A stretch of 64,000 bases of DNA from Corallium rubrum (GCA_964035015.1 OZ035998.1:27451262-27515261); one strand, 5' to 3'; shown: positions 9,532 to 22,762, counted from the first letter of the stretch. Translations and numbers: made by a program. Notes: generated by a model not told the origin, from the letters alone.

Positions 9532-11589
9532 AAGAAACCGACCAAATCATGTTATTTCTGCAACGGCCCTTATCCTCATCATGGTGACTGCCCAGCAAAA
9601 GGAAAAACCTGTCGGTCTTGCGGAAAACAAAATCATTTTGCCGCTGTATGCCGTTCATCGAAGAATCGACGACACAACGAAAAGAAATCGCGCGAATCAG
9701 TCAAGGCTGTTCACACGCCGGAAACCGACAGTGCACCTGATAAACACTCTGATAGCGACGAATATATTTTTTCCGTGAAGAACTCCATCGACGACGATAA
9801 ACATCCAACCGTCAAATTACAGATCCACGGCCAAACGACTAAATTCATCATCGACACTGGTGCGACAGTTAATCTACTAGAAGAGCAGGACTTTCACGCT
9901 CTACAACACAAAGTGAAATTGACGCGAACGTCAATCAAGATATATCCGTACAAGTCTGATAAAGCTTTAAACATCCTGGGGAAATTCACCGCAACCGTAG
10001 AGTCACGCAACAGAATCGACTATACTGAGTTTTATGTCGTAAGTAAAGACGGTACAATGGGTGGGTCTTTGTTATCATATAAGACAGCACGACAACTTGG
10101 TTTAATTGCTATTGCCAATGTCGTTGGAACACGTCCGACACCACCAAACAACGTCTCCGTGCCAAAAGAGTTATTCAATGGGATTGGAAAGTTAAAAGAC
10201 CACAAAGTACATCTTCACATTGATGAGTCTGTTCAGCCTATCGCCCAGCCTCACCGTCGTATACCATTCCACCTACGAAAACTAGTTGAGAAGGAACTCG
10301 AAGAAATGGAACGAGACGACATAATAGAAAAGATCGAAGGCCCTACACCATGGGTATCCCCAGTAGTGCTTGTACCCAAACCAAAGAATCCTAATGACAT
10401 TAGAATCTGTGTGGATATGCGCGCAGCCAATAAAGCCATCAAAAGGGAACGCCATATCACACCAACCATCGACGAAATAATGTCTGATCTAAACAACGCT
10501 TGTGTCTTTTCAAAGCTAGATCTAAACCAAGGATACCATCAATTAGAGCTTGCAGAAGAATCGCGTTATATTACAACCTTCAGCACACATCTCGGACTTC
10601 GGAGATACAAATGTCTCAACTTTGGAGTAACATCTGCAGCCGAAATTTTTCAGAATACAATCAGAGAGATTCTAGAAGGAATTCCTGGTACTTTGAATAT
10701 CAGCGACGACATCTTGGTCTATGGTCGAAGTCAAGCTGAGCACGATGCAAACCTCAAGGCAGTCCTCCATCGCCTCCATGCCTGCAATCTCACATTAAAC
10801 CAGTCAAAGTGTGAATTCAACAAAGCAAGTGTCGACTACTTTGGTTACATCTTTTCATCGCAAGGCATCTCTCCTGATCCTCGCAAGGTTGATGCAATCC
10901 ACCAAGCCCAACCACCATCAAATCCGACCGAAGTAAGAAGCTTCCTAGGTATGGTCAATTTCTGCACCCGCTTTATTCCCAATCTCGCCACACTAGCCCA
11001 ACCTTTACGAGAGTTAACCAAACAGAATGCACCATGGAACTGGACAAGTTACGAACAACAAGCCTTTGAAAGCATCAAAGCAAAGTTAACAAGTGAAACA
11101 ACAATGGCATACTACAATCCAGAATACGACACAGAACTGTTAGTTGATGCAAGTCCTGTTGGTCTGGGAGCGATGTTCATCCAATATCCACCCAACACTA
11201 AAGATTCCCCACGTCTAGTCAGTTATGCAAGCAGAGCTTTAACACCTGTCGAAGCCCGATATTCACAGATTGAGCGAGAAGCATTGGCCATCGTTTGGGC
11301 GAGCACTAAATTCCATTTGTATCTTTATGGTACACAGTTTACTGTAATCACTGATCACAAGCCGTTGGAACGCCTCTTCAATGATCCTCGAAGCAAACCA
11401 CCTGCCCGGATAGAACGCTGGACCTTGAAGTTACAATCCTATCAATTTCAAGTCAAATATCAACCTGGTTCCAAAAACCCAGCTGACTATATGTCAAGAC
11501 ACCCCTCATCAACTCCAGCTCCAAACCAGCAACGAAGAAACGTGTGCAGAAGAATATATAAACTTCTTTTCGCTGCATACAGTTCCTAA
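9532..11589 (+). CDS. pol: Gypsy nucleocapsid, protease, reverse transcriptase and RNase H
   Basis: Element sequence resumes at 9532 in the gag frame. The open frame extends back into the transposon end to 9517, but only as a GTG, so no own start is assumed. In order: two zinc knuckles (CYFCNGPYPHHGDCP, then CRSCGKQNHFAAVC); an aspartic protease with IIDTGAT about residue 110 of the frame; reverse transcriptase with KLDLNQGYHQLEL and the catalytic NISDDIL near residue 394 (S in place of the usual Y); RNase H with LLVDASPVGLGA near 540 and TDHKPLERL near 611. The frame breaks close to 11541, after the RNase H, where a small indel shifts reading into the next frame. Confidence 0.9.
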   Translation, partial: KKPTKSCYFCNGPYPHHGDCPAKGKTCRSCGKQNHFAAVCRSSKNRRHNEKKSRESVKAVHTPETDSAPDKHSDSDEYIFSVKNSIDDDKHPTVKLQIHGQTTKFIIDTGATVNLLEEQDFHALQHKVKLTRTSIKIYPYKSDKALNILGKFTATVESRNRIDYTEFYVVSKDGTMGGSLLSYKTARQLGLIAIANVVGTRPTPPNNVSVPKELFNGIGKLKDHKVHLHIDESVQPIAQPHRRIPFHLRKLVEKELEEMERDDIIEKIEGPTPWVSPVVLVPKPKNPNDIRICVDMRAANKAIKRERHITPTIDEIMSDLNNACVFSKLDLNQGYHQLELAEESRYITTFSTHLGLRRYKCLNFGVTSAAEIFQNTIREILEGIPGTLNISDDILVYGRSQAEHDANLKAVLHRLHACNLTLNQSKCEFNKASVDYFGYIFSSQGISPDPRKVDAIHQAQPPSNPTEVRSFLGMVNFCTRFIPNLATLAQPLRELTKQNAPWNWTSYEQQAFESIKAKLTSETTMAYYNPEYDTELLVDASPVGLGAMFIQYPPNTKDSPRLVSYASRALTPVEARYSQIEREALAIVWASTKFHLYLYGTQFTVITDHKPLERLFNDPRSKPPARIERWTLKLQSYQFQVKYQPGSKNPADYMSRHPSSTPAPNQQRRNVCRRIYKLLFAAYSS

Positions 11590-12214
11590 AGCCATTACAG
11601 TCGAGGAGATTAAAGAAGCTACAACAACTGATTCCACACTACAAGCAGTTATTAACGCTCTAAAGACAGGAGAGTGCTACAAGACCAAACAACTACAATC
11701 AGTGGATCAGAAGCAAATCAACTCATTCCACAAAATACAGAACGAGTTATCTGTTAACGATGACGCCAACCTTATCCTCCGTGGAACAAGACTTGTTGTG
11801 CCAACTAAGCTACAAAGCCGCATCATTGATATCGCCCACGAAGGTCATCAAGGCATAACAAGAACAAAACAACTACTAAGAGAGAAAGTATGGTTTCCAA
11901 CTATCGACAAGCAAGTTGAAGAGAAAGTCAGCTGTTGCCTTCCGTGTCAAGCATCGACTGATACAAGAAACGTTGAACCTCTCCACATCGCAGACACAGC
12001 TCAATGCCCATGGGAAAGAGTATCAATTGACTTCTGCGGCCCTTTTCCGTCTGGAGAATACCTACTCGTTGTAATAGACGATTATTCCCGTTACCCGGAA
12101 GTTGACATTGTTAGATCTACATCGCACATCTCAGTCATCCCGCACTTGGACCGAATGTTTGCTGTTCATGGAATACCCCAAATAGTTAAGTCGGACAATG
12201 GTGCCCCCATTTAA
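11543..12214 (+). pseudogene. Gypsy integrase, N-terminal part (frame 2)
   Basis: Continues pol after a small frame break near 11541. It carries the HHCC zinc module (HEGHQGITRTKQLL, then CCLPCQ) and the first two catalytic acids, in IDFCGPF and VKSDNGAP. Reading stops at 12214 because a run of five C at about 12202 shifts the frame. The integrase inserts the element cDNA into host DNA. The single-base breaks are either decay or sequencing error in a homopolymer. Confidence 0.85.
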
Positions 12215-12869
12215 TGGCACACAGTTTAAGAACTTTGCAGAACACATGGGATTTACACACAAACGCATCACTCCATATTGGCCTCAAGCTAACGGAGAAG
12301 TTGAGAGATTCATGAGGACCATCAAGAAAACAGTCAGAGCAGCCCAAGTAGAAGGGAAAGCTTGGAAACAGGAGTTGTATTCCTTTCTCAGGAACTATCG
12401 CGCCACTCCACATAGTGTTACCCGTATCCCACCTGCAACACTGCTGTTCAACCGACAGATCAACGTGAAACTTCCTCAGACATCGATTCCACCATTAACT
12501 AATGAAGCGTCAGAAGCAACACACAAAGCAAGAAAAAAGAATAAAGTCTACGCAGACAAGAAACGACGTGCCAAACCTTCAACCCTGGAAATTGGTGACA
12601 CAGTTCTATTACGAAACCTCAAGAAAGGAAAGCTACAGGCACACTACTACCCTGACAAGTACCGAGTCATAGCCAAGAAAGGATCCATGGTGACTGCATC
12701 CAATGATCACAACCATGTTGTCACCAGAAATTCATACCACTTTAAATTCTTCAAACAGACAGATCAGAAAACCACAGTCGAAAAGAAAAGCGATAAAGTA
12801 CAACCCAAGCAGGAAACTGCCAAAGAGCGACCAAAAAGGAATAGACATCCACCAGACTATTATAAATGA
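12198..12869 (+). pseudogene. Gypsy integrase, C-terminal part (frame 3)
   Basis: Resumes directly after the C-run. It shows the third catalytic acid in QANGEVERFMRT, then a GPY/F-like C-terminal module (DTVLLRNLKKGK followed by YYPDKYRV) and a basic tail ending at 12869. It overlaps the preceding frame by 17 bases, which is what a one-base insertion would give. With the other pol parts, all catalytic motifs of the element can be recognised. Confidence 0.85.
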
Positions 12870-13005
12870 ACAGACAAAAGTAAAACAACAAGAACGTGAT
12901 TATGACTTCAAATATTAAGCTAATCAAATCGTTTACTGTAGCATAATATACAAATAGGTGATAATTTCATATTCAGTTAATACCACAATCAGAACTATTA
13001 TAGGT

Positions 13006-13014
13006 TGAAAGGGA
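13006..13014 (+). promoter_or_regulatory. Polypurine tract
   Basis: A purine-rich TGAAAGGGA lies immediately before the 3' LTR, the usual primer for plus-strand synthesis. Confidence 0.65.
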
Positions 13015-13122
13015 TGTAGTGACGTCACTTAATTAGTTACGCCCTGCATGTCATGTATATATTAAAAATAGAATAATAAAGAGGACACTTAGTGTGTGCA
13101 TAGTCAGTGAGTGATCAGTACA
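13015..13122 (+). repeat. 3' LTR, 108 bp
   Basis: Matches the 5' LTR with two substitutions and is followed by the target duplication GTCAG at 13123-13127. Confidence 0.9.
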
Positions 13123-13139
13123 GTCAGAGTCCGAAAGGA

Positions 13140-13380
13140 GCCTGCAGAGAACTATGACGTCAATGCTCATTAAACATTCAATTTACCCAATTATGAATCC
13201 GCCAGATGGGGGGTATCACTATTAACATGTGACGTCATGGCTCAAATTGCATAGCCAATAACTCAAGAATGGGATAAGATCTGAAAGGCATGTAAAAACC
13301 ATTTTTCATTATCTTAAGTGTTCTTCTAAATACAATAAAAAAAAACTGAAGTAAAATTTCGTTTATAGCCACTTAAACGT
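13140..13380. repeat. Diverged end of a TTAA-type MITE
   Basis: Contains CATTATCTTAAGTGTTCTTC followed by a TTTCGTTTATAGCCACTTAAA end, which resembles the right end of 18461-18925. GACGTCA motifs occur nearby. Only this end can be aligned by eye. Confidence 0.4.
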
Positions 13381-13702
13381 GTTTTCTTCGCTTTGGTGGT
13401 ATTCGCGTACCGCCGAAGCTTTTTGCTAACTCTGCTTTATTTACAAGCTAATAACGTCATTAGTTATTAAGTAAATATTAATCAGATCACATTGCAGAAA
13501 GAGATTTAAAAAAAAAAATTCAAGAAAAAACCCTGAAAAATCCACCGACGGGAATGAGTAGAATAGTCGCAATAAGCTATAAATCTATAGTGATTCTATT
13601 TGCTCTCGGATATCGAGTACTTACCTATCTTAGCAGTTAGTACCTACAATCAGTGACAAAATACCTTGGGACACTTCGTGTTTGTAGGTTAATATATTTT
13701 AA

Positions 13703-14077
13703 TTACATCTCGTGATAGAGTTTATCCCTCCCTCCCCCTCCCTTTACAATGTTGACTTGGAAATAAGGGACGCTGCGAACGTGAAAATGAGCGCTTAAAT
13801 AGTCACCAACATTGAACAGGGGGGCCGGGGGAAAATAAATCGGAAAATGTTGCTTTTTAAGTTGAAGTGTCCCAACACTTTTGTCATTGATTGTATTTAA
13901 TTTTTTACAAACCTGTTTTATCTTCTTTTTTCGTTCCTTTTCGTTTATCTTCTCGTCATTAACAATGCTGTCGAGAAGATCTGTTAAAAAACGTTGAGTT
14001 CCAAGTCGTTTTTGCTCTTCGTATTCTTGGCTGGTCACTCGCTTACAAAAAGCAACAGCACCACTTCTCAATACACC
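13703..14077 (-). CDS. DEPDC1: DEPDC1 last exon
   Basis: Acceptor TTTTTATTCAG precedes GGT at 14077, phase 0, matching the exon at 18151-18071. It encodes CKRVTSQEYEEQK, then KERKKKIKQ, a conserved C-terminal block of DEPDC1. After IKQ there is a possible donor (CAG/GTTTGT at 13913/13912). If it is used, the true end lies in a further exon not found, and the residues down to the stop at 13703 would be intron. Confidence 0.75.
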   Translation of the reverse strand, partial: GVLRSGAVAFCKRVTSQEYEEQKRLGTQRFLTDLLDSIVNDEKINEKERKKKIKQVCKKLNTINDKSVGTLQLKKQHFPIYFPPAPLFNVGDYLSAHFHVRSVPYFQVNIVKGGGGRDKLYHEM

Positions 14078-17000
14078 CTGAATAAAAATATCGAAAACCT
14101 GTTACCATATATGTATTGGTATAATGTTGTATGGTGCTACGCCATACCATACCACACCATGCCAATGCACAAATCGAAATATAGTATGTCTTAAAATGTA
14201 TATATTCTACACTCGAATTTTCCTTCACCCAAAACCCTTAGAACATGCTATGTAATCGAGTGAAATGCCCAATATTACTTATAATATACCCAATTCTCTC
14301 CGGCATTAGCACCTTATTATATATACAGAACTCGCGATCAAGCTCTCCGCAACGCCCTCCATGGCTCAGTGGTCAGAGCATTGCACTAGAATCGCAAGGT
14401 CGTGGGTTCAATTATATATTCTACACTCGAATTTTCCTTCACCCAAAATCGTTAGAACATGCTATGTAATCGAGTGAAATGCCCAGTATTATTACTTATA
14501 GTAAGGTTAGATATACTGCCGAAACAGAGAACGTGGGAGTCTAACGTTTCGAGCGAAGGCCCTTCGTCAGAGAGTATACCTGTATAACATACCATAGATA
14601 TATACACAGCTCCAAACCATACCATACCATATCAGACCATACCATAAACGAAATGACAGTGAAAACTATTACATTTTTTACAGTATTCTTTCAAGCATGT
14701 ATGCATTATGCATACATGCATGCATTCTGTCTTATATTTCTAAATACACGCAGAGTTAGAGAATGCGTATAAATCAAATATTCTAAATAGATCGCAGTAA
14801 AAACAGTACGTCAAACGATGTTTGAAGATTACTTTAAATACGAGGTTCCGCTACAAAAGGGGAAAATAGCTTCTCCCACTTCCGTGTGACAAAATTCACA
14901 TCTGCTCAGAAACAAAGCAGTCTTGCCACCGCATAACCGTACAACTTTTAACTTGAAAGAGATCTAGTGGTAATTCTGTTCCATGATCAAAACGTCATGA
15001 AACACAAGTACTTCAAACATGAAAACCTGTCTTCCTTCAATGTGTTATTTGAAGTTTTTGTCAGAAGATAAGCCATGTAACGACGATATTTGCGTAATTG
15101 CGTTAATATAGTCTCAGCTGGAGTTTATACGTTTACAACTAAACGTATAAAATCGCCAAGGCTCGCCCTTTTTATACCAGAACCTGGTGTCTGAATTCGT
15201 TGTTTTAAAATTTTTAAAGTGAAAATAACTTTATGTTGGGTGTATACAAAACGTGTTAATAAATAACACTTATGTTCACGTTCTTCTTTAATCTATTTTT
15301 GTCGTCACCATACGTTCTCCATATAGTGCATGACTAAGGAAATTCGACGTAATTTGTTGTATTTAAATTTTCCATTGCATGCCAAAGGAAGCGATCCACC
15401 CGTATAAAAACATAGGTACGCACTGCGTACATGCGTCTACAGGTTTAAACTGGGTGCTGGGTGTTACGCGTTGCAATTTTTTTGTGAAACTATATGCAAT
15501 GGTTTGTGAACCATGCAACGAAGTGAGACAAGTTTCATGAGGAAACAGTGGTGCAGGTGAGTATATGGTTCGTGAAAATTTGTCGCGGAACGGCGTTCAG
15601 TGTATGAGGCTGACAATCTTACTTATGCTTCTCGGTCGCCGTGGACAAAATCCGTAAGGCCCTGAGAACAATAGCCGCCTACGAGAAGACGTTCCGTGAG
15701 TTTAGATAGCATTCCCAAAGCCATCACTCCCCCCCCCCCCCGAAACTCCCCCCCCCGAAACTCCCCCCGCCCCCTCCCAAGACAGTCCTTTTACAGTCTA
15801 TGAGAACGAGTTTACTGGTCGCTGCTTTTTCGTGCCTCGGAAAAAACTGCTTTTTCCTGCCTCGTTCTTTTCATCTTTTAACTTTATTCTTACTAAATTC
15901 AGTAGCAAAGTTAGTAGCATAGTATAGCGTTACAGGTTTTACAATTGTCTGTCTTCAAGTGTTTCAATGAGCGTTAGGTTTCTTCAATTTGACATAAGTT
16001 ATTAATTGTTAAAGGGTATGGGCAACAAAAACAAAAAAATTTCAAAAGCGAACCAATGACACGAATTTTCGAAACTTTTGAAGATTTTTTTTTAAAGATT
16101 TGCAACGTGACCATTAGTGAGGTCAGGAAAGTCACTGATATTTCAGTCAGCGTCAATAGTTTGTTGATATCGTAAAACCTAACTCGAAATCAATCACAAC
16201 TGCGATTTCGCCTTTGATTTCTTTCATGGAAGATGATCAGATGCGGTTTCTCACATCAGTTTGAATCACGGCAGAGTTCGGCGACGATTTCTAGAAGGAC
16301 GAAGATGCTAAAAAGCGAATTGAACCTGGTGAATGAATGTGAGATTGTTTATTTACGTTAATATAGTTTGTGTCTTCGTGAAATGGCGGGCCTAATTGTT
16401 GATTAAAGATGTCCATAAGAAGATGTCCATAAGAAAATATTGCACCTTGCTTCAGTTCACGAAGCTCACTAAATTATAAGTCGTGTCTTTGCTGTATTTC
16501 TGCCATTTCAAACATCTGCGATTTATCGTTCACTGACTCTGTTTATAGTGTTGGTTGGATGAATGACAAAAATATCTTTGCCGTGTGTAAATTATGCATT
16601 ACGTCACCGACATAACCAGCCGCTCACGCGTCCAGCCGTTCGTAGAGGGCGGGTAAAGTCCCGCGAGTCGAGATGAGGCTGGAAATCGAGCCTAGTGTGT
16701 TATTTAGACCCAAAGTATTCCAATAAAACAACTTATTTGCACTTTTAAAGTTGCTAATCTGAATCAGTATCCGCCATCTTGGATGGGTAAAGCGAAAACT
16801 TTAGTTAGTCATACTTTCACATATATGTAAGTCTGAAACTCATTTTTTGTAGGATGATTTTCATTCTTGATTAAACCATAGCACTTTAAAAACAAACCAC
16901 AGAAATTCAGCTGCCAGAAGAATAAGTTTCATGATGTTTACCCAGCTTGTGACGTCAGTTAATTCAGGTTAATTAGACAAAGTCTTACGACAAGATGGCG

Positions 17001-20000
17001 AACGGCAAGATTGTACAAGCGCTGTTTTGTTTACTTGGATTACCATCACAAAACAGTTATTGTTAATCAGAAATTAAAAAATGTGTACTTGTAATTTTTG
17101 TTGCTCTTACCCTTCAAGACAATAAACAATTTTGTTACTTTTAAATTGTATATGCTTTAGTCTTTGTAGCGATAAAACATGTGTCCGTGACGTTTATTCT
17201 GAGAGTCCGCATAATTCGGCACCTGGATAATACGGATATTTCTGCGTGTCCTTTTGGTGTCCGAATTAACCGGGTTCCAATGTATTTCGCTATTAAAAAC
17301 CTCGCAGTCTACGCAGCACTCCGCTTTGTTACTTAAGGTCTTCGTTAAAGTTTGCAGGGTCATTTCTGTAAGCGCTCTCAATTCGTCAGAATTTATGCCA
17401 CAAAAATAACATAGATATCGTTAGAAAGCTATTAATTTGTAGAACACAATGGTGTCTTTGGTTTCGCGATAAACACAAACCGTTAATAGTTGTGATTTTT
17501 TTAATTAAAACCAGAGGGCTTCACTCGGGGCGACTTAAGAACAAAGCGTTTCATTTTGTTCAAAAAAATTTTTCGCAGTTCGATTCCGAGATAAATGTCC
17601 AGCAAAACGGTGTCAGCGTGTTTTTTTATTTATTTATTGCCTGGTTTCGAATTTATGACTTATTTTGTCCGAATATTGGTCGAAAAACAGCTCTTTTAAC
17701 TTTGGTCGTCAATAAAATCGGCAAAACTCGACATATAAAAAAACGCTGACACCGTTTTGCTGGAATCAAACTACAAAAAAAGATTTTGAACAAAATAAAA
17801 CGCTTTTTACTCGAGTCGCCCCGAGTGAAGCCCTCTGGTTTTAATTAAAAAAATTCACAACTATTAACGGTTTGTGTTTATCGCGAAACCAAAGACACCA
17901 TTGTATTCTACAAATTAATAGCTTTCTAACGATATCTATTTTATTTTTGTGGCATAAATTCTGACGAATTGAGAGCGCTTTACAGAAATGACCCCGAAAA
18001 CCTATACGAAGACCTTAAATAAGTCGGCGCATTATTATATACATGCACAACTAAATACAAAAAAGCCAACCTGACGTTTAACATTGTCCTGTCCTCTCTG
18101 TCGGTGGAACGCGATTTGTTGTTCGACCTCAAACTGCAAACCATCAGGAACCTAAGGTAACATTGAAAATATGACGTCCAGGTCAGTTACGGTAGAGACA
18201 GTTAATAAATTCTTATCACCGAAAGTGTGGTCATTACAGGAAAATACTAGATCGGGGTCTTGGCAGTACGGATCGGGAACGAGTCAGCGGAGCAATATCC
18301 GTATATATGACCAAACGGACGCGAGCCGCGAGGTGAATAAGGCGTGTATTATATAAGTTTACCAGCATTTTAATTGTTGTTAGTAGAGGCAAGACGAAAC
18401 ATTCGAGGATATTTTTTTAGCTCTTCGACGATTCGGTCACAGTGCCGTCACACATATTAAAGGGCCTATGATACGAAAATTAAGTTTGTCTTATTTGAAA
18501 GAACACTTAAAATGATAGAGTAACACCTCTTGAAGTTTTTCGTTTCCTTGCTTCGTTCTTGAGATATTTCAGTTTGTTTGATATGCAAATTAAACATTTT
18601 AACGTCACATGTGCATAATGAATTGTTTGAAAAAAATTATATATCTTTGCTATCATCATACCAAAATAATTCGAGGGAAGCGTGTGCGTGTTTCGCCCAG
18701 AACACTAAAGAGGTAGATTTTCAAGTGATTCTATTTGACAAAAGCAAAGATATATAACGTTTTCCGATAACTCATTATGCACGTGTGACGTCGCAACATT
18801 TACATCAAACAAACTGAAATATCTCAAGAACGAAGCAAGGAAACGAAAAACTGCAAAAGATGTTTCTCTATCATTTTAAGTGTTCTTTCAAATAAGACAA
18901 ACTTAATTTTCGTTTCATAGGCACTTTAAGGCCTGGGTTAATTGCCCTTCTCTGCGTGGCTTTCCGCCATTGAGGAGTAAAATCGTCTAGCATCGTCAAA
19001 ATGGAACACCTTCCCAAGATTCCGCTTCTGTAGTTTGTTGTGTATTACTGTATTTCTGTAGACGCTACTGAAGCGTGAGGGAAAATTTTTTGTCGAAAAA
19101 TGTGAATAAAAAGTATAATTTAGCTTTCATGGAATTCAATCATAATATAACGAATGTTTCTCTCAAATCGATACCAACAAACAAATATTCAAGAATAAGC
19201 GACTTTTAATTATCGCTAGATTTTTCTCACGTTTCTGTAGCGGCTACAGAAATACAGTAGTACACAACAAACTACAGAAGCAGAAGTGGGAAGGTATTTC
19301 CATTTTGACTGTAATCCTTTCAAGTACAACTTTCCCATGCAGACGTCTCCGCTTGTTCAGTAGCGGCACCACGGGGAGGACTGGGGGGGGGGGGGGGGGG
19401 GCACGTCCCCGCAGTTCTCTCCAAGGTCGATTTTACAATTCGTCCAAATTCGAGGAGAAAAGTTTGGGGGGATGGGGGGAGGTTTTTGACTGAGATTTGA
19501 AATCTGGCTCACGGGAACTACTGGCATAAGGGCAGGCAACCTACCTAAATAAACTTTTGAATATAAGAATGAAGACAAGTAATAAAACACCTCAAAATTA
19601 TTGTGATTTTATTTCTTTTTAAATATCAATGATTCGAAATAAAATGGCACTGTTAGATATCTCTCTTAATTTTTTGACAGTATCTAGTAATTGTCCATGA
19701 AATATCCCATACAAAGACCTGAAATGTGTAGTTTTTAGTGTTTTTTATGACGTTTTAATAATTTTCAAAATTCTGTAAAATCTCCCCCAAAATGCAGGAA
19801 ATGGCATTTCAGAGACTCTAGATTTCAAAATTTTCCGGGGGTGCATGCCCCGGACCCCCTAGTGATAGTGCCTTCGGCGCTCGCATTGCCACCCCCCCCC
19901 CCCCCCCCACTTCTCGTACCCTAGCGCCGCCACTGACCCCGTTTACATTAGAGCAAAAGTATCCGGATTCAAATTGTTTTTCATCCTCATGGGAATAAAA

Positions 20001-22762
20001 AACAATGTGAATCCAGATACTTTTGCTTTAGTGTAAACGGGGTCAAAGACAGTGTAAAAAGATAAATTAGAGAGATTAAGATTCGCGTAAACGGGAAACG
20101 ACAGAGAAGATCACGTGACGAATTTTTTTCCCGCCAGGCGTATGGCGTTCGCCGTTTCAATGCAAAGCCAACTATTTTCACGGAGACGACAAACGGCAGA
20201 TTTTACACTCAAAATTTCTAATATTTCCTTTCTTTCACGTCTTTACTTTACGAAGGAAAAGAGAAACAATAGGAGTGGTAATAATGATCGCAAAATGTTT
20301 TTAAACCATAGATACCAAAACGAACACGAAAAAGCAACCTTTTTATCGACAACTTCAAATACCTCTTTTTTTCCGCCATCTTGGATCTGCCTGCTCACGT
20401 CAACCTTAATCTCTCTAGTTTCAATCAGGCGTTTCAATCTCACGTTTGCCGTTTGAATCTTAATATCTCTCTGTTAATTAGTTGTCCCACACAAAACAAT
20501 GCGCATGAAGTAGGTGTGGTGCCAAGAGTTCCCCGACACCGACAGGGGGGCTAGTAGGAGGGGGAGGGGGGTCTCGCTTTTCCCATCTTTTCACCGTGAA
20601 ATTATCGCAATAACCGACAAGCTACAGCATTTATTTTCAAGGTATCAATAAATAAAAATCTGTTGAACACCTAGTGTGGTCATTAACCAATTTGCCATTT
20701 TCGTTCAATATTGCAGACAGAAAATGGAATTTTGTGTGTTGTAATTATTACTGTTGGCTTCTGCATACCGTATCCTGTGTTTCTAAAGGAGTTTCATTTC
20801 ACTGCTAAGGCATTAATTGCTGACTTGTCTGGCTTAAACAGTTAAAAAGTTCTTCCCCAATTGTTAAAAATACACTTTTTCTTCCAGATCATTCCCCGAC
20901 AAATCTGTAAATTTTCTCCGATGAGAGGGCTAGGGTTCCCGACAGGGGGCTGTAGCCCCCCTCTGCCCCCCATTGGCGCCACCCCTGGCATGCATGAAGA
21001 CTGATTAAGCTCAGACTGAAATGGAACAGAAAGTATATGTAAATCAGGACAAATCTCTATACACCAAATCGTAGTTTCATTTAGGTCCACATGCAAATTA
21101 GTTTCCTATTCAATTTGGGCCCCTACGCAAACTACATCGTGTCTATTAAAGCATAACGGGAAGATAACATAGGCTGGGACTGTTTTTTCATGTTTTGAGT
21201 TCATTATTTTCAGACACTACGTTTTAAATAGGATTATTGTCAAGGATAATCGATAAGCAAAGTTTATCCTTACAGAATACCTAAACATTAAGTTTCTGAA
21301 ATCAGAAATGTTATGTTTACTACGTTTTATCCCGACTCAGATTGTATGCGCAGTCGAAACTCCAATTTCGTCTATTAATCGAATTTACATGCAGATATTG
21401 ATTAAAGCTTGGACGGTTTTGATTGAAATAAAAACCGCCAAACCGTCCGACTCTGAACCGGTTAAACCGTAAAACCGGCTTTTCCAAATTTTCAGAAACT
21501 AACACAATTTCGGTATTGAACTAATTGAAGGAACGCAATTTCAAATTTTTAATAGTGCTGGACGTCATAATTTGGCTGTATAATTATAAATTACTGCAAA
21601 AATCACGGCAAAATATTGAACAAAAAACGAACGTTCAACGAAAACGTTTGCTAACTTTAATTTTATTTTGCTTTTCTCATCTTTAATAGTAACAATTTTA
21701 AGAACTAAACAAAATTATACATTGTAATAAATAGTGATGACGGTTTTCCGGTTTTTCTGAAAGCTAAACCGAAAAAAACCGGTTTAATAATAAACCGGGA
21801 AAAACGGTAAACCGCCCAACCTTAATATTGATTAAATACTACTTTCTTTTGAAGTTTCTTCATAATTAATTATAAATATATTTGCTGATGTGAAATATTT
21901 AATGATGAAATGTCTATACCATACCTTGAAAACTTCGCAGTAGTTGTCCATGACAAACGAAGTAATTCGAATTCCGAGAACTTCAGTTAGTCCTGGGTTC
22001 TTCTTTCCACTAAAAATGCAGGGAACGAATGTCTGGATGACCTTGAAATATATAAAATAAAGTGAAAACTTACTATAAGAATAATAAAGCCTTGTTTACA
22101 TGGAGATAGGGTGACCCTTCCAAGAGTGACGGTAGTAGGATTTATCCTAGTCAGGACCGCCGAGAGCAATTGTGGGGCCTGGGGGAAATTATCGATTTGG
22201 GGCCCCTGATGACGTCACATGGGTCGATTTGGGCGCCCCTGATGACGCCACACGTCTTAGGGTTGAGTCTACGTGTTCTTAATTTGTCCCCTGCGTTGGC
22301 TACTGATCTTTACGCTTTCTGGGCCTCGTGTTTTCTTACGTCAAAAGCTGAAAAATTTTAGGGGGGCCTTCTCAAGTTGGAGGCCCGGAGCAACTCCCCG
22401 CCTACTCTCGGCGACCCTGATCCTAGTCTATTGTTCGTTTATGAATGATACTGTAGGATTACTCCATCAGCTTGCTACATGCAGTAGCTGGTAACCCTGG
22501 CGGCAGATCAGCTACAGTATCTTTTGGGTTAAATAGATCATCATATTATATATACAGTATATATATATATATATATATATAAATGATATTGGGCATTTCA
22601 CTAGATTACATAGCATGCATGTTCTAAGGATTTAGGGTGAAGGAAAATTCGAGTGTAGAATATATACATTTTAAGACCAAACCGGGATCACTAGAATCGC
22701 AAGGTCGTGGGTTCAATTCCTGCCGGAAGGCCTGTGTAGTTGCATTTTTCGCAACTGGTCCC

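Larger units (their letters stand above)
4575..13122 (+). mobile_element. Ty3/gypsy LTR retrotransposon, interrupted
   Basis: This element has matching 108-bp LTRs (4575-4682 and 13015-13122), a 5-bp target duplication GTCAG, a primer-binding-like site, gag, zinc knuckles, protease, reverse transcriptase, RNase H, integrase and a polypurine tract. The order protease-RT-RNase H-integrase is Ty3/gypsy. Without the inserted DNA transposon (5416-9531) it would be about 4.4 kb, short but complete. Two single-base frame breaks in pol and the insertion in gag make this copy non-autonomous. The LTRs differ at two positions, so the copy is fairly young. Confidence 0.92.
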
